Positions 40,564 to 47,876 of a stretch of DNA of 64,000 bases are shown here, one piece after another. This DNA comes from a virus. The position numbers and the translations under genes were made by a program. The stretch lies in the IMG/VR virus record IMGVR_UViG_3300042564_005700, positions 1-64,000 of that record; one strand, 5' to 3'. The notes below the pieces were generated by a model that was not told where the DNA came from, did not search any database, and saw only the letters and a list, made by a program, of their open reading frames with translations. How positions within the stretch are numbered: position 1 is the stretch's first letter; each line of letters begins with the position of its first letter.

Positions 40564-41073
40564 TTAATGAATAAGTAAAGATAATACTAAGCCTATTATA
40601 GCCACTCCACCGATACCACCACCAATAATCATTTTTACTTTTTGTTTGTGAATTTTATCTAAGTGTAATTTTATTTCTTTATCCTTATTCTCTATTTCTT
40701 TAATATATGTAAGTTCTTTATTCTTATAATCAATAATTTGACTTTGTAGGTTTGATATTTCCTTGTCTTTAACTACTATTAAAGACTTTTGATTATTTAA
40801 TTGAACCTCTTGACTAGCAATCACCATATCTTTTTCATTAATAACTTTAATACAAGCGGAATCAACTGATCCTATTTGAACATTAAGTTTTTCAAAAAGT
40901 GGAATTAAATCTGTTTTATTATCAAGTGCTTGTGCTTGTTCAATTGTCATCACAATAACTTTTTGACCCAATGAGTCAGTCTCAAATCTCGGATATTCTA
41001 TTACTTGAGCCGAAACACTCATTGTTAAAAATAAAAAAGATACACAAATAATATATTTAATTAAATTTTTCAT
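40564..41073 (-). CDS. Exported coiled-coil protein with C-terminal membrane anchor; candidate lysis protein (169 aa)
   Basis: The N-terminus MKNLIKYIICVSFLFLTMSV followed by SAQV is a Sec signal peptide with an AxA-like site (no lipobox Cys). Residues ~75-140 form a coiled coil (DMVIASQEVQLNNQKSLIVV and following). The C-terminal IIGGGIGGVAIIGLVLSLLI is a membrane helix. It overlaps the upstream TM/coiled-coil gene by 4 bp. The pair resembles a spanin-type envelope-bridging system, but with a type I anchored partner rather than an outer-membrane lipoprotein. Confidence 0.6.
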   Translation of the reverse strand: MKNLIKYIICVSFLFLTMSVSAQVIEYPRFETDSLGQKVIVMTIEQAQALDNKTDLIPLFEKLNVQIGSVDSACIKVINEKDMVIASQEVQLNNQKSLIVVKDKEISNLQSQIIDYKNKELTYIKEIENKDKEIKLHLDKIHKQKVKMIIGGGIGGVAIIGLVLSLLIH

Positions 41074-41486
41074 TTTATTGTTTTAATTTTTAGAGAATTA
41101 ATTAAATCCTGATCAGTTCTATTAGGAGGATTATTTTTTAATTCTTGAATTTTCTTTCTTGTTTCTTCCATCTCCTTTAATAACTTATTAAGTTGTTCTT
41201 TAGAAGCATTAGCTTTAGTTTTAAATTTCTGTATTTCTAATTCTTGATCAGAAATTTTAATTTTTAATAGAGAATCTTGTTTTCTCAACTCATTAAAACT
41301 AATATTAAGAGAGTTTAAGTGTAATTGAATCGAATCTCTCTTTTCATGAAGTTCTTTGTTCTCTTGTTTTAATTTTTTTAAGTCATCTTTATAGTTATCA
41401 CTTCCTCTGAAATACCACATATAGAAAAATATAAGTGAGAATCCAAGTAATACCAAAATCAGTATAGATTTAATATCCAGTTTCAT
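41070..41486 (-). CDS. N-terminally anchored coiled-coil protein; candidate i-spanin-like (138 aa)
   Basis: The N-terminal helix (residues ~8-28, KSILILVLLGFSLIFFYMWYF) is followed by a long coiled coil (~35-120) rich in Lys, Glu and Leu, with a Pro break, NNPPNRTDQ, near the C-terminus. This is the inner-membrane spanin (Rz) layout. The 4-bp overlap (ATGA) with the next gene supports a functional pair. No sequence family is recognised, so the spanin role is inferred from topology. Confidence 0.55.
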   Translation of the reverse strand: MKLDIKSILILVLLGFSLIFFYMWYFRGSDNYKDDLKKLKQENKELHEKRDSIQLHLNSLNISFNELRKQDSLLKIKISDQELEIQKFKTKANASKEQLNKLLKEMEETRKKIQELKNNPPNRTDQDLINSLKIKTIK

Positions 41487-41564
41487 AAAAACTTTTTAAT
41501 TTTAATGATATATATAAAATAATAAATGTTTCGTGATAAATTATTATCTTTTTAATATTTTCAC

Positions 41565-41572
41565 TATATTTG
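41565..41572 (+). promoter_or_regulatory. Host-type -7 element TATATTTG
   Basis: It fits TAnnTTTG, 26 bp before ATG 41599. No convincing -33 TTTG is seen. It would drive the HAD-ClpS pair. Confidence 0.4.
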
Positions 41573-41598
41573 CATTCGATAAAATTTATAAATAGTAA

Positions 41599-42126
41599 AT
41601 GAAGTATAAAAGATTAATATCATTCGATTTTGATGACACCTTATGTCACACGCCAAAACCCGAAGAAGGTGAAAAAATTTGGAAAGAAAAAACCGGAACA
41701 GATTGGCCATACAATGGTTGGTGGGGTAGACCAGAAAGTATTGATCCAGAAATATTTTATGTACCATTAAATCAATGGGTATATGCTAAGTATTTAGAAG
41801 CAGTGGCTGATCCAGATAACTATGTTATTTTAGCAACTGGTCGTCTTAAAAAGAAGGAAGGAATGCTTGCTAATGTTATGAGTATTCTAAATCAACACAA
41901 TTTATCATTTGATGAAATCCACTTAAACTGGGGAGGTGACACATATAACTTTAAAACTAAACTATTTGAAGAAAAAATAGAAGAACTTGGTGTTAAAGAG
42001 TTTGTTATGTATGATGATAGACACGAACACTTAGTTAAATTTGAAGAATGGGCATCTGAACATCATGTTGATGTAACAATAGTAGACGTTATTAAAAAAG
42101 AAGAGACTAAATATAAAAATATATAA
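41599..42126 (+). CDS. HAD-superfamily hydrolase, 'Swiss Army Knife' RNA-repair-like (175 aa)
   Basis: The N-terminal motif I is SFDFDDTLCHTPKPEEGEKI, followed by the Trp-rich DWPYNGWWGRPES, motif II ATGRL and a C-terminal FVMYDDRHEHLVKFEEW. These match the HAD_SAK family, small phosphatases linked with RNA repair or nucleotide end-healing. In a phage it may remove terminal phosphates during RNA repair. It is 3 bp upstream of clpS and shares a host-type promoter with it. Confidence 0.75.
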   Translation: MKYKRLISFDFDDTLCHTPKPEEGEKIWKEKTGTDWPYNGWWGRPESIDPEIFYVPLNQWVYAKYLEAVADPDNYVILATGRLKKKEGMLANVMSILNQHNLSFDEIHLNWGGDTYNFKTKLFEEKIEELGVKEFVMYDDRHEHLVKFEEWASEHHVDVTIVDVIKKEETKYKNI

Positions 42127-42129
42127 TTT

Positions 42130-42414
42130 ATGGCAACAATTACAAAGAAGAAAACAAAATCGAAAGTACAAGAAATTTTAGCAAAACCTTATAAGCTAAT
42201 TCTTCACAATGATGATCACAATACATTTGATTGGGTTATTACTTGTTTAATGAAAGTTTGTAACCACGAGTTAGAACAAGCTAATCAATGTGCTCATATA
42301 ATTCACTATAGAGGAAAGTGTGATGTTAAATACGGAGATTTAGAAACAATCTCAACAATGAAAGATAAACTAAGAGGTGCTGGTCTTTCAGCAACTATGG
42401 AGTCTAATGATTAA
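42130..42414 (+). CDS. clpS: ClpS, N-end-rule adaptor of the Clp protease (94 aa)
   Basis: The ClpS core is intact: PYKLILHNDDHNTFDWVITC (the HNDDxxT motif of the N-degron pocket), then HELEQANQCAHIIHYRGKCD. ClpS delivers proteins with destabilising N-terminal residues to ClpAP or ClpCP and inhibits other ClpA substrates. A phage copy could retarget host proteolysis or protect tagged proteins. It overlaps the convergent terminase gene by 4 bp at the stops. It was probably acquired from a bacterial host. Confidence 0.9.
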   Translation: MATITKKKTKSKVQEILAKPYKLILHNDDHNTFDWVITCLMKVCNHELEQANQCAHIIHYRGKCDVKYGDLETISTMKDKLRGAGLSATMESND

Positions 42415-44540
42415 CTATTAAACCAGTTTTTCCCCTGACTACCTTTATATCTATTCATTTGTTGCTTTCTTATTTTCAGGACTTGTCCATAATCAACTCC
42501 GTCAACATAGTCCATATTTTTAAGACTTTCTTGAACATAGTTTGTAAATTCTTTATCAACAAATTTACTAGACCAATCCTCTACCATTTCAGAAAATTCA
42601 TGTCTACTAAATATAGTAGTAGCATTAACTATAGTCATAACACTATCATCATTCCCAACATCAGCCGCATATCTAGTATTACCGGCTGTTGTTGTGTGCT
42701 TGACAAAAGTTGTTATTTCTCTGATATTATCTTCATTGTTTATAACAAATGATTTACTTTGCATTAGGTCTTGATAATCTTTAACCATAAGATTTTTATT
42801 CTCACCTACCTTTAAACCCATTTTTTCTTCAGTTGCGTCAGCTCTATGTTTATATCTAACAAAAACCGAAGAACCATAGTTATTATTACCATCAAAAACA
42901 TGTGGTAACTCAGCAAATAAAGTATTACCATAGTTATTTAACTCAACTACTACTTTAATATTTTCTGGATTTAAGTATTCAAAGACGATCATATAAAGTA
43001 ACTCAGCTAATTGTTTAACTGAAATAAAATTATTTCTGAAAATACCAATTTGTTCTAGTCTAAAGAAATCAACAATAGATTTATAAGACGCTTTTTGAGA
43101 TTCTATGAGATCTTTCGGTTTCTCAGAAACTCTAAAAATGTTTATTATAGAGTAATCTTGACCTAAACCTTCAGATATATCAACTGAAATGACTATTTTA
43201 TAATCTTTTCTTTTAAGTGGTATGAATATATCATCATCATCAACCCACTTTAAGTCGTTATAACTAAATTTAAGTTTTCTATCAAACTCTTGTATTTCTT
43301 CAAATACATAGTTCTTTTTATTTCTCAACAAATCATCAATAATAGCCTCATTAAGTAATGATTTAGAAGCATTAATAAATCTTAGTCCATATTCTTGATT
43401 GAAGGCATCTTCACCACCGATATCCTTTATAGCCTCTTCTTTCCAAGTTGTCATTTCAGATATAGCTAAAATAGGAACTTCAAATCCATTCTTATCAATA
43501 AAAGTTGTTTTCTTAACTTCTTCATCTGTACATTTATCATTATTATAAACATAGATAACATCTTTCATATTATCAGTGATATACTTCATCTCAAGTTTTG
43601 TATGTTGAGACCATCTATCCTGCACTACTTGAAATATCTCTTCTTTAGTAACACCATACTCATACATTTTATGAGCGTTTAATCTAATATAAGTTATAAA
43701 TCGACCCGGAACTTGATACCAATAAACCCTCATCGCTTTATAGTTATTCTTTAGTGGATCTCCATCTGGTCGTTCAGCATCAATTAGTAATCTATGGAAT
43801 AAATTCATACCATTTGGAGTTGATGTAATAATAATCTTTGAATTTTGAACGGCTGATACGGTTGGGAAAGCAGCAGTATAGTAAGGTTCAATAATATTTG
43901 AAGGAATATGAGCAAACTCATCTAAGTAAAGTACGTCAATCGTAAAACCAATAGCCGGAGTCTTTGTTCTAGCAGATGTTTTAATTCTACATCCATTTTC
44001 AAATGTTAATGACTTCTGATTCCAAGTTTTAATACCGGGTTTTAAGAAGAAAGGTAATAAAGAGTAGATAGATTTAATCTTATCAACAATTTCAACAGCG
44101 GTATCACCTTTGTTGGCAACAATCATTATGTTCTTATCATTATTAAATAGAATAGTATGTAACATAAAAATAGAAGATGAGATAGTCTTACCTACCTGAC
44201 GAGATGCCATTAAAATACTAAATCTATTATTAACAAAGTTGTCAAGCATTTCTTTCTGATAATCTCTTAGTAGAATATTATCAATAGATCCATCTTCTGT
44301 TTTAACCTTACAATATTTTTCGGTAAAGTAGTGAACATCTAAAGCACATCTAACATACTCCTGTTGTTCGTCAGGTGTCATCTTAAATGAGGCACCCGCT
44401 CTTCGAAGACCAACCTCACTTTTTAACCAAGGGTTTTGGTATCTTTTAACGACTACTCCATCGTTTATTTTATCTGTTGCTTCATCTACTAATTTAGTAG
44501 TGAAAATCATCTGTCTTTCTTGTTGTTTAGCTACTGCCAT
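42411..44540 (-). CDS. 17: Terminase large subunit, T4 gp17-like (709 aa)
   Basis: Walker A is LMASRQVGKT (~110-119), Walker B is VLYLDEFAHIP (~203-213), the coupling motif is IIITSTPNG, and the RNase H-fold nuclease begins at KIVISVDISEGLGQDYSI (~447-465). It is longer than T4 gp17 (610 aa). It packages DNA through the portal and cuts concatemers. It is divergent from the candidate small subunit gene, with only a 50-bp gap. Confidence 0.93.
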   Translation of the reverse strand: MAVAKQQERQMIFTTKLVDEATDKINDGVVVKRYQNPWLKSEVGLRRAGASFKMTPDEQQEYVRCALDVHYFTEKYCKVKTEDGSIDNILLRDYQKEMLDNFVNNRFSILMASRQVGKTISSSIFMLHTILFNNDKNIMIVANKGDTAVEIVDKIKSIYSLLPFFLKPGIKTWNQKSLTFENGCRIKTSARTKTPAIGFTIDVLYLDEFAHIPSNIIEPYYTAAFPTVSAVQNSKIIITSTPNGMNLFHRLLIDAERPDGDPLKNNYKAMRVYWYQVPGRFITYIRLNAHKMYEYGVTKEEIFQVVQDRWSQHTKLEMKYITDNMKDVIYVYNNDKCTDEEVKKTTFIDKNGFEVPILAISEMTTWKEEAIKDIGGEDAFNQEYGLRFINASKSLLNEAIIDDLLRNKKNYVFEEIQEFDRKLKFSYNDLKWVDDDDIFIPLKRKDYKIVISVDISEGLGQDYSIINIFRVSEKPKDLIESQKASYKSIVDFFRLEQIGIFRNNFISVKQLAELLYMIVFEYLNPENIKVVVELNNYGNTLFAELPHVFDGNNNYGSSVFVRYKHRADATEEKMGLKVGENKNLMVKDYQDLMQSKSFVINNEDNIREITTFVKHTTTAGNTRYAADVGNDDSVMTIVNATTIFSRHEFSEMVEDWSSKFVDKEFTNYVQESLKNMDYVDGVDYGQVLKIRKQQMNRYKGSQGKNWFNS

Positions 44541-44561
44541 AATTTTAGGAACAATATCTTT

Positions 44562-44573
44562 TTAATATATATT
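44562..44573 (+). promoter_or_regulatory. Candidate late promoter TTAATATATATT
   Basis: A plus-strand element ending 17 bp before ATG 44591. Confidence 0.45.
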
Positions 44574-44590
44574 GTAAAAAACCACCTTCT

Positions 44591-45226
44591 ATGTCAAAAG
44601 CAGAAAATGAAAGAAATAGAATAAAGGATGAATTTGATGAAATTCAGTCCGAAAGCGGAGAATTTGATATCAGCAAACACTTAGCAAGACCTGAAGATTT
44701 ACCAGATTTAGGAGCAATTGAGATGTATGATTATGACTCAGATATGACCGTTGCTTCACAACAATCAATGGAAGTATTAGAATCACTTGTAGATTTATAT
44801 CTAAGTGACGTACCACAATTAAAAGAACACCCATATATAAAAAATAAGCTGAGAGATGATGCTTTAGTTTATGCTGAAACAATCTTCTTATCAAAAATGA
44901 CTAGAAAGAACTTCTTATCACAATTGAGACAAGTAGATAATGGTGACAATTCAGCAAGAATGCACGAGGTTGTCAACCAAACAATTGGCCAAATTAGAGA
45001 AAACTCTAAATTCTCATCTACTCAAAGAACTGAATTGGAGAAATTTTATAAAGGACTAAGAAAAGATTTAGGTTTGAACGAAATCGAAAGTCCAGATGTT
45101 CAAAAAGCAATTGATGACTTCTCAGGAGAAATGCCAGAGTCAGATACAGGTGCTATCATGGATAACAGAAAGTTGAATGATTTGATTAAAAATGCGATGA
45201 TAGGGAAAGATAAAGATTCTAAGTAA
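44591..45226 (+). CDS. Candidate small terminase subunit, T4 gp16-like (211 aa)
   Basis: The central region, DNSARMHEVVNQTIGQIREN followed by QRTELEKFYKGLRKDL, resembles T4 gp16 (DSPRHMEVFATLMGQM...LKLHKDMKDI), and the upstream DYDSDMTVASQQSMEVLES resembles its DNA-binding helical start. The match is weak by eye, but the position beside terL supports it. It is longer than T4 gp16 (164 aa). It would recognise the packaging start and regulate the motor. Confidence 0.5.
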   Translation: MSKAENERNRIKDEFDEIQSESGEFDISKHLARPEDLPDLGAIEMYDYDSDMTVASQQSMEVLESLVDLYLSDVPQLKEHPYIKNKLRDDALVYAETIFLSKMTRKNFLSQLRQVDNGDNSARMHEVVNQTIGQIRENSKFSSTQRTELEKFYKGLRKDLGLNEIESPDVQKAIDDFSGEMPESDTGAIMDNRKLNDLIKNAMIGKDKDSK

Positions 45227-45227
45227 A

Positions 45228-46073
45228 TTATCTATACTTAAAACTTTCAAAAGCCTTAATCAAGTTACTAAATTCAATTTTTACCTTTGTTGTAACGAAT
45301 CGGTTAACTCTATTACCAGTAACAAGGTTAACAAAAAGTAATCTTTCTTCTTGTTTTAATTCACTTTTAATTCTATCCTTTAAATTAGAATCGGTATTAG
45401 AAAGTAAAACGGTTAAGAGTTTATTTGAATCGATTGCTAATTTTATAGCATTTTCTTCATCATCATAAAAATACAATTCAGTATATTTCTGTAACTCTTC
45501 TTCAGTGAATTTATCACCTTCTGTTTTCAATCCTATAATGTGTTGTAGTAATAGTCTAGCTTTTTTATAAGATATATCATCACTATTTCTATTATAGAAT
45601 GTCTCAGAGATGAAATAATACTTTTTAATTTTTAATCCATTTTCTTTTAATTTCTCTTCTATTTTAGAAATCATTACTTCATAGTTTCTTTTATTATTTC
45701 TAGAACATATAAAGTAAATATCATCATCTGTATTTTTAAGATGTAGTATATTATCTAAATTTAGTGTATATTCTAAATTCTCCATTAACTCTTTATTCAT
45801 AAATTCCTGCATAGAGAATATTAGATTAGAAAAATTAGCTTGATGATTTTTAGATTTAACTTTTATCTTATTCATAAAATCCGAAGAAACCCAATAGTCG
45901 GTTCCTCCAAACTTCATAGAGCTTTCTTGACCTTTATAAATACCTTTTTTTATTAAATTAAACTCGGATTGAGATATTTTTAATATAGGTATACTAGGCA
46001 CAGCTTTATCCACAACCCAAACCATACTATTAGTATTTAATATAACATCGATGTCAAAAAAGTGAGCTTTCAT
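45228..46073 (-). CDS. HAD-like phage protein, uncharacterised (281 aa)
   Basis: It starts MKAHFFDIDVILNTNSMVWV. The FDID and later IYFICSRNN and LYFYDDEENAIK can be read as HAD motifs I, II and IV, though the second Asp pattern is atypical. I recall similar uncharacterised proteins in T4-like phages. Phosphatase activity is uncertain. Its end converges on the candidate terminase gene (1-bp gap), and its ATG overlaps the stop of the zinc-ribbon gene. Confidence 0.55.
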   Translation of the reverse strand: MKAHFFDIDVILNTNSMVWVVDKAVPSIPILKISQSEFNLIKKGIYKGQESSMKFGGTDYWVSSDFMNKIKVKSKNHQANFSNLIFSMQEFMNKELMENLEYTLNLDNILHLKNTDDDIYFICSRNNKRNYEVMISKIEEKLKENGLKIKKYYFISETFYNRNSDDISYKKARLLLQHIIGLKTEGDKFTEEELQKYTELYFYDDEENAIKLAIDSNKLLTVLLSNTDSNLKDRIKSELKQEERLLFVNLVTGNRVNRFVTTKVKIEFSNLIKAFESFKYR

Positions 46074-46348
46074 TATTTAAAATTTGTTACTTTATATCTT
46101 ACCTGATGAGGCATACCATCAAATCTACTTCCTTCATATTCTTTATCTTTCCATTCAATTCCACCACTAAGTTCAGAATCAAAGCTTTTACATTTATAAC
46201 AATATAAAGGAGCCATCATTTCAATATCATCCATTGGTTCATTTTTTGTTATTTTAACATCTGGATTCACAGGTACCATATCTTCTTTTCTATAAACAAA
46301 AGTCGCTTTACACCAGGCATTTCGACAAATAGATTTTAATTGTTCCAT
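46073..46348 (-). CDS. Small zinc-binding-type protein (91 aa)
   Basis: Two Cys pairs are present: C8 and C13 (ICRNAWCKA), and CYKCKSFD in the middle. This could bind one zinc. The remainder is beta-like (GIEWKDKEYEGSRFDGMPHQ). No family is recognised. It is transcribed from a late-type element 3 bp upstream and overlaps the HAD-like gene by one base. Confidence 0.55.
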   Translation of the reverse strand: MEQLKSICRNAWCKATFVYRKEDMVPVNPDVKITKNEPMDDIEMMAPLYCYKCKSFDSELSGGIEWKDKEYEGSRFDGMPHQVRYKVTNFK

Positions 46349-46351
46349 GTA

Positions 46352-46363
46352 ATTATATATTAA
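46352..46363 (-). promoter_or_regulatory. Candidate late promoter TTAATATATAAT
   Basis: It ends 3 bp before ATG 46348 and directly follows a terminator. Confidence 0.45.
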
Positions 46364-46366
46364 AAA

Positions 46367-46392
46367 AAAATCCCATCATTTAGATGGGATTT
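46367..46392. terminator. Rho-independent terminator
   Basis: AAAATCCCATC, loop ATTTA, GATGGGATTTT. It lies between the stop of the 46416 gene and the promoter of the next minus-strand gene. Confidence 0.8.
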
Positions 46393-46415
46393 TAATTAAC
46401 ATATATATTTTTTAT

Positions 46416-46871
46416 TTATTTTACCATATCTCTACTAATTGCAAAGTTGTATAAAATTGGTAGATTAAGATACTTTACAAATCCGTCTCTTACATCTGCT
46501 AGTTTTTTTGATTTTTTAATGATATTTATTATTAGAAATCCAAATTCTTCTTGAAATTCTAAATAACTATCACACCATGGTTTATTATAGTGGTTTAGTG
46601 TTCTCCACTCTGCATAACCACCTGTTAACCAAAATAAGGCCTTCTCAGGTGTTATATCTTCATAAATTATTTTATCTATCTCGGTATTCCAAATCGGGTC
46701 ATTCCATTCTAATTTTCTCATAAGAATTGATACACCTTCTGCAATGTCAGAAGTTGACTCTTTTCCTATTTCAAAAAAATAATCACCTGATTCTTTTTTA
46801 ACTCTGATTACATTTTGATTCAAAATTTCCTTAGCTCTTTCTTCTTCAAGAACAATTCTTTTTCTCTTCAT
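46416..46871 (-). CDS. Hypothetical protein (151 aa)
   Basis: It starts MKRKRIVLEEERAKEILNQN and contains PEKALFWLTGGYAEWRTLNH. It is alpha/beta mixed with no recognised family. It lies 9 bp after the Trp/Gly-repeat gene, with a shared terminator downstream. Confidence 0.5.
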   Translation of the reverse strand: MKRKRIVLEEERAKEILNQNVIRVKKESGDYFFEIGKESTSDIAEGVSILMRKLEWNDPIWNTEIDKIIYEDITPEKALFWLTGGYAEWRTLNHYNKPWCDSYLEFQEEFGFLIINIIKKSKKLADVRDGFVKYLNLPILYNFAISRDMVK

Positions 46872-46880
46872 AATAATTTG

Positions 46881-47183
46881 TTATTTTTTTATATCTTGAG
46901 TTAAATTAACACCACTATGCCATTTTCCCCCAAAATTACCACTCTCCCATATCCCGTTTTCCCAATTTCCATAAAAGTCACCATTTTTAAAAATACCATA
47001 GTGCCAGTCTCCAGTAAAGAAACTACCACCATTCCAAATAAGTGTACCTTTTTCTATCTCAATTTGAGCATTCTCGATTTCCGAGTCGATTAACCAATAA
47101 AAATTCTCACTTAAAAGAATATCATCGATTTCTACCTCTGTGGTATAAGTCTTATTACGATATTTTAGCTCTATGTATCTCAT
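46881..47183 (-). CDS. Small protein with Trp-Gly MORN-like repeats (100 aa)
   Basis: Residues ~1-45 form a short domain. Residues ~48-92 are repeats of the form W-x-x-G-x-F / G-x-W-x-x-G: LIWNGGSFFTGDWHYGIFKN followed by GDFYGNWENGIWES. These predict a regular beta-hairpin array like MORN or related repeats. Such arrays bind membranes or proteins. Role unknown. It is co-transcribed with the 151-aa gene. Confidence 0.6.
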   Translation of the reverse strand: MRYIELKYRNKTYTTEVEIDDILLSENFYWLIDSEIENAQIEIEKGTLIWNGGSFFTGDWHYGIFKNGDFYGNWENGIWESGNFGGKWHSGVNLTQDIKK

Positions 47184-47297
47184 ACAAAAAATTTAATTGT
47201 ATAATATATATATTCAATTTTTGAACAGTTAAATAATTGACCTTGATTTTTTATCAAAAAATGGTGGTGCTTAAAAAAAATATATTTTAAAATAAAA

Positions 47298-47322
47298 AAA
47301 CCGGAATTATTCCCGGTTTTTT
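47298..47322. terminator. Rho-independent terminator
   Basis: AAACCGG, loop AATTATTC, CCGGTTT with flanking tracts. It lies just past the stop of the 47348-47695 gene. Confidence 0.75.
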
Positions 47323-47347
47323 AAGATTTGTATAAAAATAGGTATTT

Positions 47348-47695
47348 TTATTGACCATCAAGAAAACTTTTTTCGTTTTCAGTTATGGATGTGATACCAT
47401 ATTTAGCAATTTTATCAAGTATTGAATCTACATCCATTACAACTTCTTTTTTAGCCAATGTGATTGTTTCCATTTTTGACAAGAAATCCATGTATTCGTC
47501 AGAGTAAATCATTTTTGTGATCTTCTTAGTAGTAAAAGCCACTAATATACCAGAACTCAAGTCGATCCAGATTTTAACAGAGTCAGCTTTTTTATGTTTG
47601 TCTAAGAAATCATAATTAAGTTTGTATACAGAAGCAAGTTCTTGAAGTTTGCTTTGATTGTATTTTGTTAAGTCGATACAGATTATATTTTTCAT
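47348..47695 (-). CDS. Hypothetical protein with short C-terminal 'LDKI-GI-SLT' domain (115 aa)
   Basis: The start MKNIICIDLTKYNQSKLQEL leads into a small alpha/beta domain. The C-terminus, SILDKIAKYGITSITENEKS followed by FLDGQ, is the same short tail module as in the 28176-28613 protein and in many Bacteroidota proteins. It is one of the few genes here with a host-type promoter (47715-47722), so early expression is likely. Function unknown. Confidence 0.6.
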   Translation of the reverse strand: MKNIICIDLTKYNQSKLQELASVYKLNYDFLDKHKKADSVKIWIDLSSGILVAFTTKKITKMIYSDEYMDFLSKMETITLAKKEVVMDVDSILDKIAKYGITSITENEKSFLDGQ

Positions 47696-47714
47696 AGTGG
47701 ATTTATTATTTATA

Positions 47715-47722
47715 CAAATATA
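47715..47722 (-). promoter_or_regulatory. Host-type -7 element TATATTTG
   Basis: The minus strand reads TATATTTG (TAnnTTTG), 19 bp upstream of ATG 47695. A TTTG occurs further upstream at a shorter than usual spacing (15 nt). Confidence 0.45.
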
Positions 47723-47842
47723 ACAATAATTTCAATTCAAATCAAATATTATGATATATATTTTTTATTATTTTCAATAAATATTATCAATGTCTCAAAT
47801 ATACGGACTTATTATGAATAATGAAAAATAGAGTTAAATCTT

Positions 47843-47853
47843 TTAATATATAC
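47843..47853 (+). promoter_or_regulatory. Candidate late promoter TTAATATATAC
   Basis: It ends 23 bp before ATG 47877 and stands ahead of the transcript running through the large virion-like gene towards the sheath. Confidence 0.5.
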
Positions 47854-47876
47854 TTTTGAAAAAAATACATATTTAT

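Noticed and set aside
3619-46871. An SmpB partner gene for the tmRNA-like RNA
   Set aside because: None of the proteins of about 150 residues shows SmpB motifs; it may be supplied by the host or lie outside the window.
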